The notes under the pieces are model-generated. The model had not been told where the DNA came from. It searched no databases and saw nothing but the letters and a program-made list of their open reading frames with translations. Of a stretch of 64,000 nt of DNA, positions 18,081-27,630 are shown in pieces; position 1 is the stretch's first letter, and every line of letters begins with the position of its first letter. A program made the position numbers and the translations under genes. Origin of the DNA: Streptomyces sp. NBC_01255 (GTDB lineage Bacteria; Actinomycetota; Actinomycetes; Streptomycetales; Streptomycetaceae); assembly GCF_036226445.1 (NCBI RefSeq), contig NZ_CP108474.1, positions 6,138,001 to 6,202,000 on the forward strand. Direction: 5' to 3'.

Positions 18081-19195
18081 TAGACCGACGCCTTGCGCTG
18101 CCCCGGTGTCTCGCCCGAGGCGAAGCCCATGCACAGGCGGAACATGTCGGGTCGGGACGGCTGGGGGATCTGGATGGCCAGGCCCTCGGGCTCACGGAAC
18201 GGCAGGGTGTAGCCGGCCTTGGAGTGGAAGGTCGTGACGATGGTCCCGGTGTTCAGGTCGACCGAGGTCAGATGGGTGTTGCCCTCGCCCGGGGGAGATA
18301 TGACGATCTTGGGCGTCGACGCGTTGCCGTCGTGGTCCTGGGTGTAGCCGTAGGAATTGCCGTGCAGCATGTACAGGTACTGCCCGGCCACCGCGTATCC
18401 CTGGAACGAGGGCCTGCCGTAGCGGTTGCGGTCGATCGAGATCGCGGGCTCGGCGATCTCCGCCAGGGGAGTGCCGAAGTCCCCCGCGCGGGCCTTCGCC
18501 AGGTCGTAGATCCGGTAGTGCATCCCGTTCAGGTCGTACCGGACCACCAGCCGGTTGTTGACCGGGTCGATGCCCGCGGTGTTGTTCACGCTGCCCGGGA
18601 CGGGGGTGAACTTCTGGAGCGACGTGCTGGTGGCGTCCAGCGGTGTGCTGGAGGAGGCGAACTTGAAGCGGCACAGCCGCCGACCGCGGCTCGTCCCGTC
18701 CTCGACGTCCTGGACGGCGTCGACCTCGGTCCACAGGTAGGTGCTGGTGCCGGACGGCTCGACGCCGAAGCCGACGCCGTGACCGAAGCCGCGCAGATAC
18801 ATGTAGCCCGTGACCCGGCCGGTTCCGCTGCCGTCCGCGGCGTCGGCGCCGAGGGTCCACTCGGTGATCGCGAGATCGCCGTGCAGATCGCGCGTGGCGC
18901 CGGACAGCGGTGCCGACTCCCCCTTCAACTGACGGCCGCCTCCGATGAGCTGGGCGTAGTAGAGCCGACGGTTGACGTTGTCGAACCCGATGGACTGGAT
19001 GACGGTCCCCTCGTGCAGGGTCTCCTCGCGGAAGTAGGCAGGACCGGTGTTGCCCTCCACCCGGATCAGCTGGGACGCCGGCAGACCGTCCGCCGCGCTC
19101 GCGTGCCCGGCTCCCGTTCCGATGCCCGCGACGGAGAGTGCGGCCACGCCGCCCAAGGAAAGGAAACCGCGCCGATTCAGCTGCATACCGCTCAT
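18053..19195 (-). CDS. Tat-exported TagC/phage-baseplate-like beta-propeller protein
   Basis: 380 aa from ATG 19195 (GGGAAG four bases ahead). The twin-arginine signal is NRRGFLSLGGVAAL. The mature part is rich in beta strands, with repeated patterns such as MQ/IQSIGFDNVNRRLYYAQ, GFGHGVGFGVEPSGTSTYLW and GIDPVNNRLVVRYDL. It matches Streptomyces proteins annotated as 'phage baseplate' or teichoic acid biosynthesis protein C, a secreted propeller. Despite the name there is no phage context. The likely role is binding or processing of a cell-surface polymer (inference). Confidence 0.78.
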   Translation of the reverse strand: MSGMQLNRRGFLSLGGVAALSVAGIGTGAGHASAADGLPASQLIRVEGNTGPAYFREETLHEGTVIQSIGFDNVNRRLYYAQLIGGGRQLKGESAPLSGATRDLHGDLAITEWTLGADAADGSGTGRVTGYMYLRGFGHGVGFGVEPSGTSTYLWTEVDAVQDVEDGTSRGRRLCRFKFASSSTPLDATSTSLQKFTPVPGSVNNTAGIDPVNNRLVVRYDLNGMHYRIYDLAKARAGDFGTPLAEIAEPAISIDRNRYGRPSFQGYAVAGQYLYMLHGNSYGYTQDHDGNASTPKIVISPPGEGNTHLTSVDLNTGTIVTTFHSKAGYTLPFREPEGLAIQIPQPSRPDMFRLCMGFASGETPGQRKASVYYKDSLIQL

Positions 19196-19310
19196 GTTGC
19201 TTCCCATCTTCGAAGGCAGGCGAAAGGTAGGCATCCTTTCAGGCGGCTGAAGGGACTGAACAGCGCCTTGGGGCTGCGCGGGCCCGCGCAGCGGACGTGA
19301 AGTCGTGGGC

Positions 19311-19814
19311 CTACTGGGCTCCTTCGGCCTTGCCCGACCTGCGGATCGGCGGGCCGAGGACCTTGTCGACCTCCGTGGACGCCACGGCGAGGAGTTCCTC
19401 GCCGAACAGGCAGAGCGAGCTTTCCCAGGGATGGCCGAAGCTGCCGAGGCGGAAGTCCTCCGAGAGGTAGATGTAGTAGTCCCCGTCGGGGTACGGGCTC
19501 AGCGGCCAGCGCGGTCGTCCGGGGCCGCCGACGTCCTGCGGCGAGAACCGGTACGACGTGTGCTGCCAGTCCAGCGCGAACAGTGTGCCCCGCGGGCCGA
19601 CGCAGGAGGCCAGTGCCGCCCGGACCACCGCGACGAGACGCTCCAGACCCTCGTAGTCGGGATCGTCGTCCAGGGCGGCGAGGCTCCAGGTCGCCGACGC
19701 GGCAGGCTCCTTGATGGCCGGCCACGTCGTCGGGTTCACGCTCGGCCGGAAGGCGAACTCCTCGTAGAAGCGGTCCCAGACGCGGCGGTAGTCGTCCTCC
19801 GGCAGTTCGGTCAC
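19311..19814 (-). CDS. DUF2716-type protein
   Basis: 167 aa if it begins at GTG 19814, which has AAGAGA about 6 bases ahead; an ATG 18 bases upstream is possible but has no ribosome site. The segments WDRFYEEFAFRPSVNP, WPAIKEPAASATW and PYPDGDYYIYLSEDFRLG fit the DUF2716 family of unknown function, common in Streptomyces. It is soluble. It is monocistronic and divergent from the acyl-CoA dehydrogenase gene. Confidence 0.75.
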   Translation of the reverse strand: MTELPEDDYRRVWDRFYEEFAFRPSVNPTTWPAIKEPAASATWSLAALDDDPDYEGLERLVAVVRAALASCVGPRGTLFALDWQHTSYRFSPQDVGGPGRPRWPLSPYPDGDYYIYLSEDFRLGSFGHPWESSLCLFGEELLAVASTEVDKVLGPPIRRSGKAEGAQ

Positions 19815-19914
19815 GGGGGTCTCTTTCCTCATGAGACGACCCTAGGGCCTGTCCGGCGGACCCTGCCGGCCCGCCCCGGACCGGATCCGACCGGCATCTG
19901 ACCTTCCGTCAGAA

Positions 19915-19928
19915 TGGAACGTGTTCTA
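19915..19928 (+). promoter_or_regulatory. KstR-type operator
   Basis: TGGAACGTGTTCTA matches the KstR consensus TnnAACnnGTTnnA at every fixed position. It ends 11 bases before the ATG of the acyl-CoA dehydrogenase gene, a position that would block transcription. KstR is the TetR-family repressor of cholesterol catabolism in mycobacteria and rhodococci. No kstR gene lies in the window. Confidence 0.75.
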
Positions 19929-19939
19929 GTCTGCGGCGC

Positions 19940-22114
19940 ATGGGCATCGCCATCACGCACGAACAGCGGGAGCTCGCCCGATCCGTCCGCGGCTGGCTCA
20001 CCCGCGCCGTACCTCCCGAAGAGGTCCGCAAACACCTGGACGTCCCCGACGCCGCCGCCGGCCGGCCCGCGTACTGGGACGCCGCCGTCGAGCAGGGCCT
20101 CCTCGGGCTCCACCTCCCCGAGGAGTACGACGGCGGGGGCGGCGACCTCGTGGACCTCGCCGTCGTCGTCGAGGAGGCCGCGCGGGCGCTGCTGCCAGGG
20201 CCGTACCTGCCCTCCGTCCTCGCCGCCGAGGTCCTCCACCGGGCAGGGCAGGGGCAGCTGGCCGCCTCGATCGCGCGCGGCGAGCGGATCGCGGCCGTCG
20301 CCCTCGGCGGTACGGGGAGCCTCACCGCCGTACGGACCGCGGGCGGCTGGCTCCTCGACGGCGCCGCGCCCCCCGTCCTCGGCGGCGGCCAGGCCGACCT
20401 CGTCCTCCTCAGGGCCGCCACCGCCGACGGCTCCGTCCGGCTCGCCGTCGACACCGAAGGGCTCGCCGTCCGGGCCCGCGAGAGCGCCGACCCGACCCGG
20501 CCCACCGGCGAGCTCACCGCCCGCGCCGTCCACGTCCCCGCCGCGCGCCAACTCGCCTTCGGCGGCGACATCGGTACCGGGCTCGTGCGGGACCTCGCCG
20601 CCGTCCTCCTCGCCGCCGACGCCTGCGGCACCGCCGCCCGCGCCGTCGAGACCGCCGCCGAACACGCCCGCACCCGCGAGCAGTTCGGGCGGCCCATCGG
20701 ACAGTTCCAGGGCGTCAAACACCTCTGCGCCGACATGCTCGTCCGGCTCGAACAGGCCCGCGCCCTCACCTGGGACGCCGCCCGCGCCGGCCAGGACGAG
20801 GCCCGCTCCCTGACCGCCGCGCTCGCCGCCGCCACCGCCCTCGACGCCGCGTACACCTGCGCCAAGGACTGCATCCAGATCCTCGGCGGCATCGGCTTCA
20901 CCTGGGAGCACGACGCCCACCTCCTGCTCCGCCGCGCCGTCGTCGCCCGCCAGCTCCTCGGCACCGGCGACCACCACCGCCTCGCCGCCCTGCGGCACGC
21001 CTCCGACGGCGTCCGGCGCGGCCTCCGCCTCGACCTGCCGCCCGAGGCCGACGCGTACAGGAGAGAGGCCCGCGAGGCCGTCGCCCCGGCCGCCGGCCTC
21101 GAACCGGCCGCCGCCCGGCGCGCCCTCGCACCCACCGGCTACGCGGCCCCGCACCTCCCGGAGCCGTACGGACTCGGCGCCGGACCTCTCCGGCAGCTCG
21201 CCGTGCAGCGGGAGCTGGACGAGGCCGGGATCGCCCTTCCCGGGCTCGGGATCGGCGCCTGGGTCGTGCCCTCCCTCCTCGCCCACGGCACCCCCGAGCA
21301 GCAGGAGACCCACCTCGGGCCGACCCTGCGGGGCGAACGGCTCTGGTGCCAGCTCTTCTCCGAACCCGGCGCCGGCTCCGACCTCGCCTCCCTCCGCACC
21401 CGCGCCGAACGCACCGAGGACGGCGGCTGGCGGATCACGGGACAGAAGGTGTGGACGAGCGCCGCCCAGTGGGCCCACCACGGCATCCTGCTCGCGCGCA
21501 CCGACCCCACCGCGCCCAAGCACAAGGGGCTGACCTACTTCCTCGTCGACATGCGGAACACCCCCGGCATCGACATCCGGCCCCTCAAGGAGATCACCGG
21601 GGACTCCCTCTTCAACGAGGTCTGGTTCGACGACGCGGTCCTCCCCGCCGACGCCGTCGTCGGCGAGGTGAACGACGGCTGGCGGGTCGCCCGCAACACC
21701 CTCGGCAACGAACGCGTCCACATGGCCGACCAGGTCGCCTTCGACACCGGACTGGAAGCCCTCATCGAGCAGGCCGCGCAGCACGACAGCACCGTCCGCG
21801 CGCGGATCGGCGGCCTCGTCGCCGAGGCGCACGCCCTCGCCTGCATCGGTCTGCGCACCACCCTGCTCCAGGTGTCCGGCCTCGAACCGGGCGCGGGCGC
21901 CAGCGTCCGCAAGCTCGTCCAGACCCTCCACCAGCAGAAGCTCGCCGAACTCACCCTCGAACTCCTCGGCCCCGAGGGCGCGCTGCGCGAGGGCCCCGGC
22001 GAACGGGCGCTGCACGGACTGCTCATGTCCCGCTGCCTCACCATCGCGGGCGGCACCACCCAAGTACAGCTCAATGTCGTCGCCGAGCGCCTGCTCGGCC
22101 TGCCGAGAGACTGA
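19940..22114 (+). CDS. Fused double-domain acyl-CoA dehydrogenase (FadE34/ChsE3-like)
   Basis: 724 aa, twice the normal length. The first half (1-350) and second half (370-724) are each acyl-CoA dehydrogenase modules ([19 protein letters not shown] in the first; [19 protein letters not shown] and [18 protein letters not shown] in the second). Mycobacterial FadE34 (ChsE3) has this fused layout and oxidises steroid side-chain acyl-CoAs using FAD. The KstR-type operator just upstream and the SCP-x thiolase downstream support a steroid or branched fatty acid beta-oxidation role; the true substrate is unproven. Confidence 0.88.
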   Translation: MGIAITHEQRELARSVRGWLTRAVPPEEVRKHLDVPDAAAGRPAYWDAAVEQGLLGLHLPEEYDGGGGDLVDLAVVVEEAARALLPGPYLPSVLAAEVLHRAGQGQLAASIARGERIAAVALGGTGSLTAVRTAGGWLLDGAAPPVLGGGQADLVLLRAATADGSVRLAVDTEGLAVRARESADPTRPTGELTARAVHVPAARQLAFGGDIGTGLVRDLAAVLLAADACGTAARAVETAAEHARTREQFGRPIGQFQGVKHLCADMLVRLEQARALTWDAARAGQDEARSLTAALAAATALDAAYTCAKDCIQILGGIGFTWEHDAHLLLRRAVVARQLLGTGDHHRLAALRHASDGVRRGLRLDLPPEADAYRREAREAVAPAAGLEPAAARRALAPTGYAAPHLPEPYGLGAGPLRQLAVQRELDEAGIALPGLGIGAWVVPSLLAHGTPEQQETHLGPTLRGERLWCQLFSEPGAGSDLASLRTRAERTEDGGWRITGQKVWTSAAQWAHHGILLARTDPTAPKHKGLTYFLVDMRNTPGIDIRPLKEITGDSLFNEVWFDDAVLPADAVVGEVNDGWRVARNTLGNERVHMADQVAFDTGLEALIEQAAQHDSTVRARIGGLVAEAHALACIGLRTTLLQVSGLEPGAGASVRKLVQTLHQQKLAELTLELLGPEGALREGPGERALHGLLMSRCLTIAGGTTQVQLNVVAERLLGLPRD

Positions 22115-22137
22115 GTCCGAGAGACCGAGAGACTGAG
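22103..22137 (+). repeat. Short GA-rich repeat in the dehydrogenase-thiolase gap
   Basis: CCGAGAGAC occurs at 22103-22111, 22117-22125 and 22125-22133. The run begins inside the last codons of the dehydrogenase and ends at the GAGGGGG ribosome site of the thiolase. Similar short tandem runs occupy the other two gaps of this catabolic set. Confidence 0.65.
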
Positions 22138-22149
22138 GGGGAACAGCTG

Positions 22150-23349
22150 ATGGGCAAGGCGTACGTCGTCGGTGTCGGGATGACGAAGTTCGAGAAGCCG
22201 GAGACCCGGGACTGGCAGTACTGGGACATGGCGAAGGAGGCGGGCACGGCCGCCCTCGCCGACGCGGGCGTCCCGTACGCGAGCGTGGAGCAGGCGGCCG
22301 TCGGCTACTGCTTCCAGGCCTCCACCGCCGGGCAGCGGGCCGTGTACGAACTGGGGCTCACCGGCATCCCCGTCTACAACCTCAACAACAACTGCGCGAC
22401 CGGCTCCACCGCCCTCATGACCGCCCGGCAGTTCGTCGAGGGCGGCATCGCCGACTGCGTCCTCGCCCTCGGCTTCGAGAAGATGGCCCGCGGCTCGCTC
22501 GGCGGCGGAGGCTCGGCGGGCGCGGACGACTTCAAGACCTCGCCCGTCGCCCGGCACTACGGCATCATGGCGGCCGCCCACGGCTTCGAGATGTCCCCGC
22601 CCACCGCGCAGATCTTCGGCAACGCCGCCCGGGAGCACATGGAGCGGTACGGGACGACCGAGGTGCAGCTCGCGGCCGTCGGCGCCAAGAACCACCAGCA
22701 CTCGGCGAACAACCCGAACGCCCAGTTCCAGGACGTCTACACGGTCGACGAGATCCTCGCCGCCAGGACCGTCCACCGGCCGCTCACCAAGCTCCAGTGC
22801 TCGCCCACCTCCGACGGCGCGGCGGCGGCCGTCGTCGTCTCCGAGCGGTTCGTCGAGGAACACGGGCTGCGGGGGAGGGCCGTGGAGATCGCCGCCCAGG
22901 CGATGACCACCGACACCGGGGAGTCCTTCGCCTCCGGCTCCTGCATCGACGCCGTCGGCCGCCCGATGTCCCGGGCCGCCGCGCGCCAGGTGTACGAGCG
23001 CTCGGGGCTCGGCATCGAGGACGTCGACGTCATCGAGCTCCACGACTGCTTCTCGATCAACGAACTGCTCACGTACGAGGCGCTCGGCATGTGCGAGGAG
23101 GGCGCCTCCGGCAAGCTCGTCGAGTCCGGCGCCACCACGTACGGCGGACGGTGGGTCGTGAACCCCTCCGGCGGGCTCATCTCCAAGGGCCACCCGCTGG
23201 GCGCGACCGGCCTCGCGCAGGCGACGGAGCTGGTGTGGCAGCTGCGGGGCGAGGCGGGGCCGCGCCAGGTCACGGGGGCGCGGGTCGGGCTCGCGCACAA
23301 CATCGGCCTGGGCGGTGCGGCGGTGGTGACGCTGCTGCGGAAGGCGTAG
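22150..23349 (+). CDS. SCP-x/lipid-transfer-type thiolase
   Basis: 399 aa. It is a thiolase of the SCP-2/SCP-x group: [19 protein letters not shown] contains the nucleophilic Cys (residue 82), and the end has [20 protein letters not shown] (catalytic His) and [12 protein letters not shown]. It retains the Cys, so it is more likely a ketoacyl-CoA thiolase than a retro-aldolase of the Ltp2 kind. It lies 35 bases after the fused dehydrogenase and is probably co-transcribed, giving the dehydrogenation and thiolysis steps of one beta-oxidation round. Confidence 0.9.
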   Translation: MGKAYVVGVGMTKFEKPETRDWQYWDMAKEAGTAALADAGVPYASVEQAAVGYCFQASTAGQRAVYELGLTGIPVYNLNNNCATGSTALMTARQFVEGGIADCVLALGFEKMARGSLGGGGSAGADDFKTSPVARHYGIMAAAHGFEMSPPTAQIFGNAAREHMERYGTTEVQLAAVGAKNHQHSANNPNAQFQDVYTVDEILAARTVHRPLTKLQCSPTSDGAAAAVVVSERFVEEHGLRGRAVEIAAQAMTTDTGESFASGSCIDAVGRPMSRAAARQVYERSGLGIEDVDVIELHDCFSINELLTYEALGMCEEGASGKLVESGATTYGGRWVVNPSGGLISKGHPLGATGLAQATELVWQLRGEAGPRQVTGARVGLAHNIGLGGAAVVTLLRKA

Positions 23350-23367
23350 GGCCTCGGGGGCGCCCGC

Positions 23368-23454
23368 CCGTGGAGGTCGTCAGGCGTAGCGCGTCACGGG
23401 GCCGTGGAGGTCGTAGGGCGTAGCGCGGCACGGGGCCGTGGAGGTCGTAGGGCG
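23368..23454. repeat. Two and a half tandem 34-bp repeats
   Basis: Units at 23368-23401 and 23402-23435, plus a partial third from 23436, begin CCGTGGAGGTCGT and end CACGGGG. They fill the gap between the thiolase and the MFS gene. I see no clear promoter or hairpin in them. Confidence 0.8.
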
Positions 23455-23490
23455 GAATGCCCATGTACGGGGCTGAGTCGGTCTGCGACC

Positions 23491-24978
23491 ATGACATTCA
23501 TGCCGCAGACCGACTCCGCCACGAGCGCATCCCTCACCCCCTCGATACGCACGCCCCGCCCGTGGCTGGTCGTCCTGACCGCCTGTGCCGGTCAGTTCCT
23601 CGTCGTCCTCGACGTCTCCGTCGTGAACGTCGCGCTGCCGTCCATGCGGACCGACCTCGGGCTCTCCGCGTTCGGGCTGCAATGGGTGCTCAGCGCGTAC
23701 TCGATCGCCTTCGCCGGCTTCATGCTGCTCGGCGGACGGGCCGCCGACCTCTACGGGCGGAAGGCGATGTTCCTGCTCGGGCTCGGGCTCTTCACCGCCG
23801 CGTCCGTCGTCGGCGGCCTCGCCCCGGAGGGCCAGTACCTGATCGGCGCCCGCGCCGTGCAGGGCCTCGGGGCCGCCCTCGTCTCGCCCGCCACGCTGAC
23901 CCTCGTGACCGGCGCCGTCGCGGCCGGACCCGCCCGCACCCGGGCCATCGGCACCTGGACGGCGGTCGGCGCGGCCGGTGGCGCGGCGGGCGGCTTCGTC
24001 GGCGGCGTCCTCGTCGACCTGCTCTCCTGGCGCTGGGTCCTCCTCATCAACGTCCCCATAGGCGTCCTCGTCCTCGCCGCCGCGCTGCTCTGGCTCCGCG
24101 AGGGCGCCACCGGCACCGGCCGCCGCCTCGACCTGCCGGGCGCCGTCCTCGTCACCGGCGGGCTCGCCACCCTCGCGTACGGCATCGTCCAGACCGAGGA
24201 GGCGGGCTGGACCGACCCGGCCACCCTCCTGACGCTCCTCGGCGGCCTCGCCCTCCTCGCCGTCTTCGTCGCCGTCGAGGCACGCACGGCGGCCCCGCTG
24301 ATGCCGCTGAAGATCTTCCGCAACCGGGCCGTTTCGGCAGCCAACGCGGCGATCCTGCTGTGCGGTTCGAGCTCCTTCGGCATGTGGTTCTTCATGACGG
24401 TGTACGCGCAGAACGTCCTCGGCTACACCCCGATCCAGGCCGGCCTCGCCCTCGTCCCCAGCTCCCTCAGCGTCATCCTGGGCTCCAAGCTCGCCCCGCG
24501 CCTCATGCCGGTCCTCGGCGCCCGGAACGTCGCCGTGACCGGCGCCCTCATCGGTGCGGCGGGCTTCGCCTGGCAGTCGACGCTGACCGCCGACGGCACC
24601 TTCCTCGGGACGATCCTGGGCCCCGGCGTCGTGATGATGGCGGGCATCGGCCTGGCCACCACCCCCCTGGCCACGCTCGCCACCTCCCACGCGGAACCGG
24701 GCGACGCGGGCCTCGTCTCCGGCCTCGTCAACACCTCCCGCACGATGGGCGGTGCCCTCGGCCTGTCCATCCTCTCCACGGTCGCCGTCGCGGCGGCGGG
24801 ATCGCCCGCGAGCGGCTACGTCGCCTTCGAGAACGGCCCGGACCCGGCCTTCCTGGCGTCCCAGGCGTACCTGGTCCCCGGCTACGCCATGGCCTTCCGG
24901 GTCTCGGCAGGGGTCCTCGTGGCGGCGTCGGTCCTCATGCTCCTGTGGCTCCCGAAGCCGGTCCGCCGTACCGGCTGA
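23491..24978 (+). CDS. MFS drug transporter, DHA2 (EmrB/QacA) family
   Basis: About 495 aa with 14 predicted transmembrane helices. ATG 23491 or 23500 are both possible and neither has a ribosome site, so a leaderless transcript is plausible. Diagnostic motifs are LDVSVVNVALPSM (motif D1 region), GGRAADLYGRKAMF (motif A) and RAVQGLGAALVSPATLTL. The family exports drugs by proton antiport. It follows the thiolase, but its substrate and link to that pathway are unknown. Confidence 0.92.
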   Translation: MTFMPQTDSATSASLTPSIRTPRPWLVVLTACAGQFLVVLDVSVVNVALPSMRTDLGLSAFGLQWVLSAYSIAFAGFMLLGGRAADLYGRKAMFLLGLGLFTAASVVGGLAPEGQYLIGARAVQGLGAALVSPATLTLVTGAVAAGPARTRAIGTWTAVGAAGGAAGGFVGGVLVDLLSWRWVLLINVPIGVLVLAAALLWLREGATGTGRRLDLPGAVLVTGGLATLAYGIVQTEEAGWTDPATLLTLLGGLALLAVFVAVEARTAAPLMPLKIFRNRAVSAANAAILLCGSSSFGMWFFMTVYAQNVLGYTPIQAGLALVPSSLSVILGSKLAPRLMPVLGARNVAVTGALIGAAGFAWQSTLTADGTFLGTILGPGVVMMAGIGLATTPLATLATSHAEPGDAGLVSGLVNTSRTMGGALGLSILSTVAVAAAGSPASGYVAFENGPDPAFLASQAYLVPGYAMAFRVSAGVLVAASVLMLLWLPKPVRRTG

Positions 24979-25003
24979 CCAGGCCCGGGGCGACAATGCC
25001 CGG

Positions 25004-26293
25004 ATGATATCGATCAAGAGCAAGTTCAGAACGGCCGTGACCGCGCTCGCCGTCGGCGCCGCCCTGACGGTCGCGCCGTCGGCGTCGGCGGAGCCGGTCC
25101 TGGCGGTGACGACCGGCGCCCTGTTCAACGAGCCGAACAGCACCGACGCCGCCGCCCGGGGACGGATCCTCTACCACCTGGGCGACCTCGTCGACGGCGC
25201 GGAGGCCGGGTCGTCCATCCGGATCTCCCTCTACCTGTTCCAGTCGGGGTACCTGGCCAACAAGCTGGGCGACGCCCACAAGAGGGGCGTCGCCGTCCAG
25301 GTCGTCGTCGACGACGACAGCAGGTCGGCGGGGCTCGACACCCTGAAGACCCGGCTGGCGGACCCGACGGGCAGCCCCGACTCGTGGGTCCGCGGCTGCA
25401 AGGCGGAGGAAGCCTGCCTGGCCCTGGACCCGGGCACCACGGAGGCGGACCCGAACGGCACGTACGACAACGTCAACCACAACAAGTTCTTCCTGTTCTC
25501 CCGTACCAAGGGCAAGGGCGACACGTACGCCGACGACGTACTGGTGCAGTCCTCCGGGAACCTCACCGCGCAGGACCTCGACGACTGGTGGAACGACGCG
25601 CTGACGGTCGCCGGCAACACGGCACTGTTCGACGCGTACGCCCGGTACTTCGACGACCAGGCCGCCGCCGCCGTCGGGCAGACGCCGCAGGTCGCCGACT
25701 ACGCCCACGACGCCCAGGCGGGCAAGGCGAAGGTCTACTTCTTCCCGCGGGCGACCATCGATCCCGTCGTCAACATCCTCGCCACGGTGGCGCCGGTCGG
25801 CACCGCGGACTCCTGCGGCGGCAACTCCCCGGGGGTCGGCACGACCGACGGCCGTACGAAGATCCGCATCGCCCAGGGCCACATCACCCGCACCGACGTG
25901 GCGAAGAAGCTGTGGGAACTCGCCAACGCGGGCTGCCACATCGAGATCGTCTACCGCTCGCTCGACAACTGGACCACCGACGACAAGCCCATGGGGCAGG
26001 TGGCCAACTGGCTCACCAGGCCGGTGACCGGCAAGGGCCGCATCACCCTGCACCAGCTCGACAACGACAAGCGTGGCGGCTCCGACTCCCACACCAAGTA
26101 CCTGCTGATCGAGGGCACGTACTACGGCGGCGCGAACAAGAAGATCGTCTTCACCGGCAGCCACACCTACACGACGACGGCGCTCCGGTACAACGACGAG
26201 ACGCTGCTCAAGTACGAGGACGCGGCGGTCTTCGACGCGTACGTGGGGAACTTCGAGGCCCAGCGGGCGGCGGCCCGGTCCGAGGGCCTGTAG
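25004..26293 (+). CDS. Secreted phospholipase D-like protein
   Basis: 429 aa. A Sec signal ends near APSASAE. Two HKD-type motifs can be seen, HNKFFLFSRT in the first half and HTKYLLIEGTYYGG in the second, each with the His-x-Lys pair; the Asp of classic HxKx4D is replaced (Ser and Glu positions), as in several PLD-like endonuclease/phosphodiesterase proteins. It is a single polypeptide with both half-sites. It is probably extracellular and cleaves a phosphodiester. It is convergent with the response-regulator operon. Confidence 0.85.
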   Translation: MISIKSKFRTAVTALAVGAALTVAPSASAEPVLAVTTGALFNEPNSTDAAARGRILYHLGDLVDGAEAGSSIRISLYLFQSGYLANKLGDAHKRGVAVQVVVDDDSRSAGLDTLKTRLADPTGSPDSWVRGCKAEEACLALDPGTTEADPNGTYDNVNHNKFFLFSRTKGKGDTYADDVLVQSSGNLTAQDLDDWWNDALTVAGNTALFDAYARYFDDQAAAAVGQTPQVADYAHDAQAGKAKVYFFPRATIDPVVNILATVAPVGTADSCGGNSPGVGTTDGRTKIRIAQGHITRTDVAKKLWELANAGCHIEIVYRSLDNWTTDDKPMGQVANWLTRPVTGKGRITLHQLDNDKRGGSDSHTKYLLIEGTYYGGANKKIVFTGSHTYTTTALRYNDETLLKYEDAAVFDAYVGNFEAQRAAARSEGL

Positions 26294-26305
26294 GGACGTC
26301 CGGGA

Positions 26306-26947
26306 CTACAGCCACCCCTGCTGACGTGCCGCCCGCACCGCCTCCATGCGGTTGCGGGTGGACGTCTTGCCGATCGCCGAGGACAGGTAGTTGCGGACGG
26401 TGGACTCGGACAGATGGAGCCGGGCCGCGATGTCCGCGATCGTCGCCCCGTCCACCGAGGCGGCCAGGGCCTCCCGCTCCCGGCCGGTCAGCGGGTTCGG
26501 ACCGGCGCCGAGCGCGGCGGCCGCGAGCGCCGGATCGATGACCGTCTCGCCGCGGAGCGCCTTCCGCACCGCCTCGGCCAGCTCCTCCACGGGCCCGTCC
26601 TTCACCAGGAACCCCACCGCACCGGCCTCCATCGCCCGGCGCAGATAGCCCGGCCGGCCGAAGGTCGTCAGGATCAGGACCCGGCAGTCCGGGACCTCGT
26701 CCCGGAGAGCGGCGGCGGCGTCGAGCCCGCTGCGCCCCGGCAGCTCGATGTCGAGCAGGGCCACGTCGGGCCGCGCGAGCAGCGCCGCGTCCACGATCTC
26801 GTCCCCCCGCCCGACCTGGGCCACGACCTCGATGTCGTGCTCCATCCCGAGCAACAGGGCCAGCGCCCCGCGCATCATGCCCTGGTCCTCGGCGAGGAGG
26901 ACTCTTACAGACTTTGCCGGGCGGTGGTCCTGAGGCATCTCGGTCAC
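26306..26947 (-). CDS. LuxR-family response regulator
   Basis: About 213 aa. The receiver domain is VRVLLAEDQGMMRGALALLL with phospho-acceptor Asp in ALLDIELPG and Lys in FLVKDG. The C-terminal LuxR HTH is LTGREREALAASVDGATIADIAARLHLSESTVRNYLSSAIGK. GTG 26947 is chosen, but ATG 26938 is equally good. It is the last gene of a leftward five-gene set and is the partner of the kinase at 27631-28782, from which it is separated by a HIT-like gene. Confidence 0.92.
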   Translation of the reverse strand: MTEMPQDHRPAKSVRVLLAEDQGMMRGALALLLGMEHDIEVVAQVGRGDEIVDAALLARPDVALLDIELPGRSGLDAAAALRDEVPDCRVLILTTFGRPGYLRRAMEAGAVGFLVKDGPVEELAEAVRKALRGETVIDPALAAAALGAGPNPLTGREREALAASVDGATIADIAARLHLSESTVRNYLSSAIGKTSTRNRMEAVRAARQQGWL

Positions 26948-26994
26948 AGGGAACAGCGTAGGTCTGCCGACCCGTTGCCGCCTGCTCCGGCGGG

Positions 26995-27621
26995 TCAGGC
27001 GTGCTGCGGTTCGCCGGCGGCCGGGCGGCGGCCTCCGTAGGAGGCGACCAGCGCGTCCGCCACGATCGCCGCGTCCGCCTCGGACACGTCCTCCGGGTAC
27101 TCCGGCAGCAGGTCGTCCCAGATGACCATCCACGACCCGAACAGCTGGGACTGGCCCTCGGGACGGGCGAAGAACCAGATGTGCAGATGGGCGCCGCCGT
27201 CGCCGATGCGGTAGACGTGGGCCCGGGAGATGTGCGGCAGTGCCTGCACATGGCGGGCGATGTGCGTGCTGAGCACGCCCAGTTCGGCCGCCAGTTCGTC
27301 GGGCAGGTCCGCCAGGTCGTGGTGGTCGAGCGGATGCAGCATCAGCACCAGCGGCACGCCGACCTTCGCGATCCGGGTGAGCCGCCAGCGCTCGTTGAAC
27401 CAGATGCCTTCGTCGCGGCCGCGGCACGAGTCGCAGTCCGAGGGGTCCTCGCCGTGCCGAGGAGGCTCGGGCAGCACCGGCGGGCGCAGCGGCGCGACGC
27501 GCAGGCCGTCCGGCTCGAACGGACTGATGTCCCACCCCGTCATACGGGAGAGCGGGAGCCGTCGTTCGCCGTCCGCGGCGGTCGTGGCGTGGTCGTAGAA
27601 CTCGTCAGGTCGCAGTGCCAT
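26995..27621 (-). CDS. HIT-like protein
   Basis: 208 aa. The motif GGAHLHIWFFARPEG is an H-x-H-containing nucleotide-hydrolase-like motif of the HIT superfamily; NERWRLTRIAKVGVPLVLML and a central Cys pair (DCDSCRG) are also seen. The Cys pair may bind zinc, as in GalT-related HIT proteins. It starts 9 bases after the kinase stop and ends 47 bases before the response regulator, so it is embedded in the two-component operon. Activity is unknown. Confidence 0.75.
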   Translation of the reverse strand: MALRPDEFYDHATTAADGERRLPLSRMTGWDISPFEPDGLRVAPLRPPVLPEPPRHGEDPSDCDSCRGRDEGIWFNERWRLTRIAKVGVPLVLMLHPLDHHDLADLPDELAAELGVLSTHIARHVQALPHISRAHVYRIGDGGAHLHIWFFARPEGQSQLFGSWMVIWDDLLPEYPEDVSEADAAIVADALVASYGGRRPAAGEPQHA

Positions 27622-27630
27622 GATCGAAGG

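Noticed and set aside
15576..18134. 852-codon antisense frame over three genes
   Set aside because: It crosses genes with recognised domains and has no coherent fold or motif.
18053..19195. Phage tail or prophage remnant, as the 'baseplate' name could suggest
   Set aside because: No other phage gene is near; the protein has a Tat signal and is a secreted surface-type propeller.
19829..22063. 744-codon antisense frame under the acyl-CoA dehydrogenase
   Set aside because: Shadow of a gene with clear family motifs; its own sequence is low-complexity Gly/Glu/Ala.
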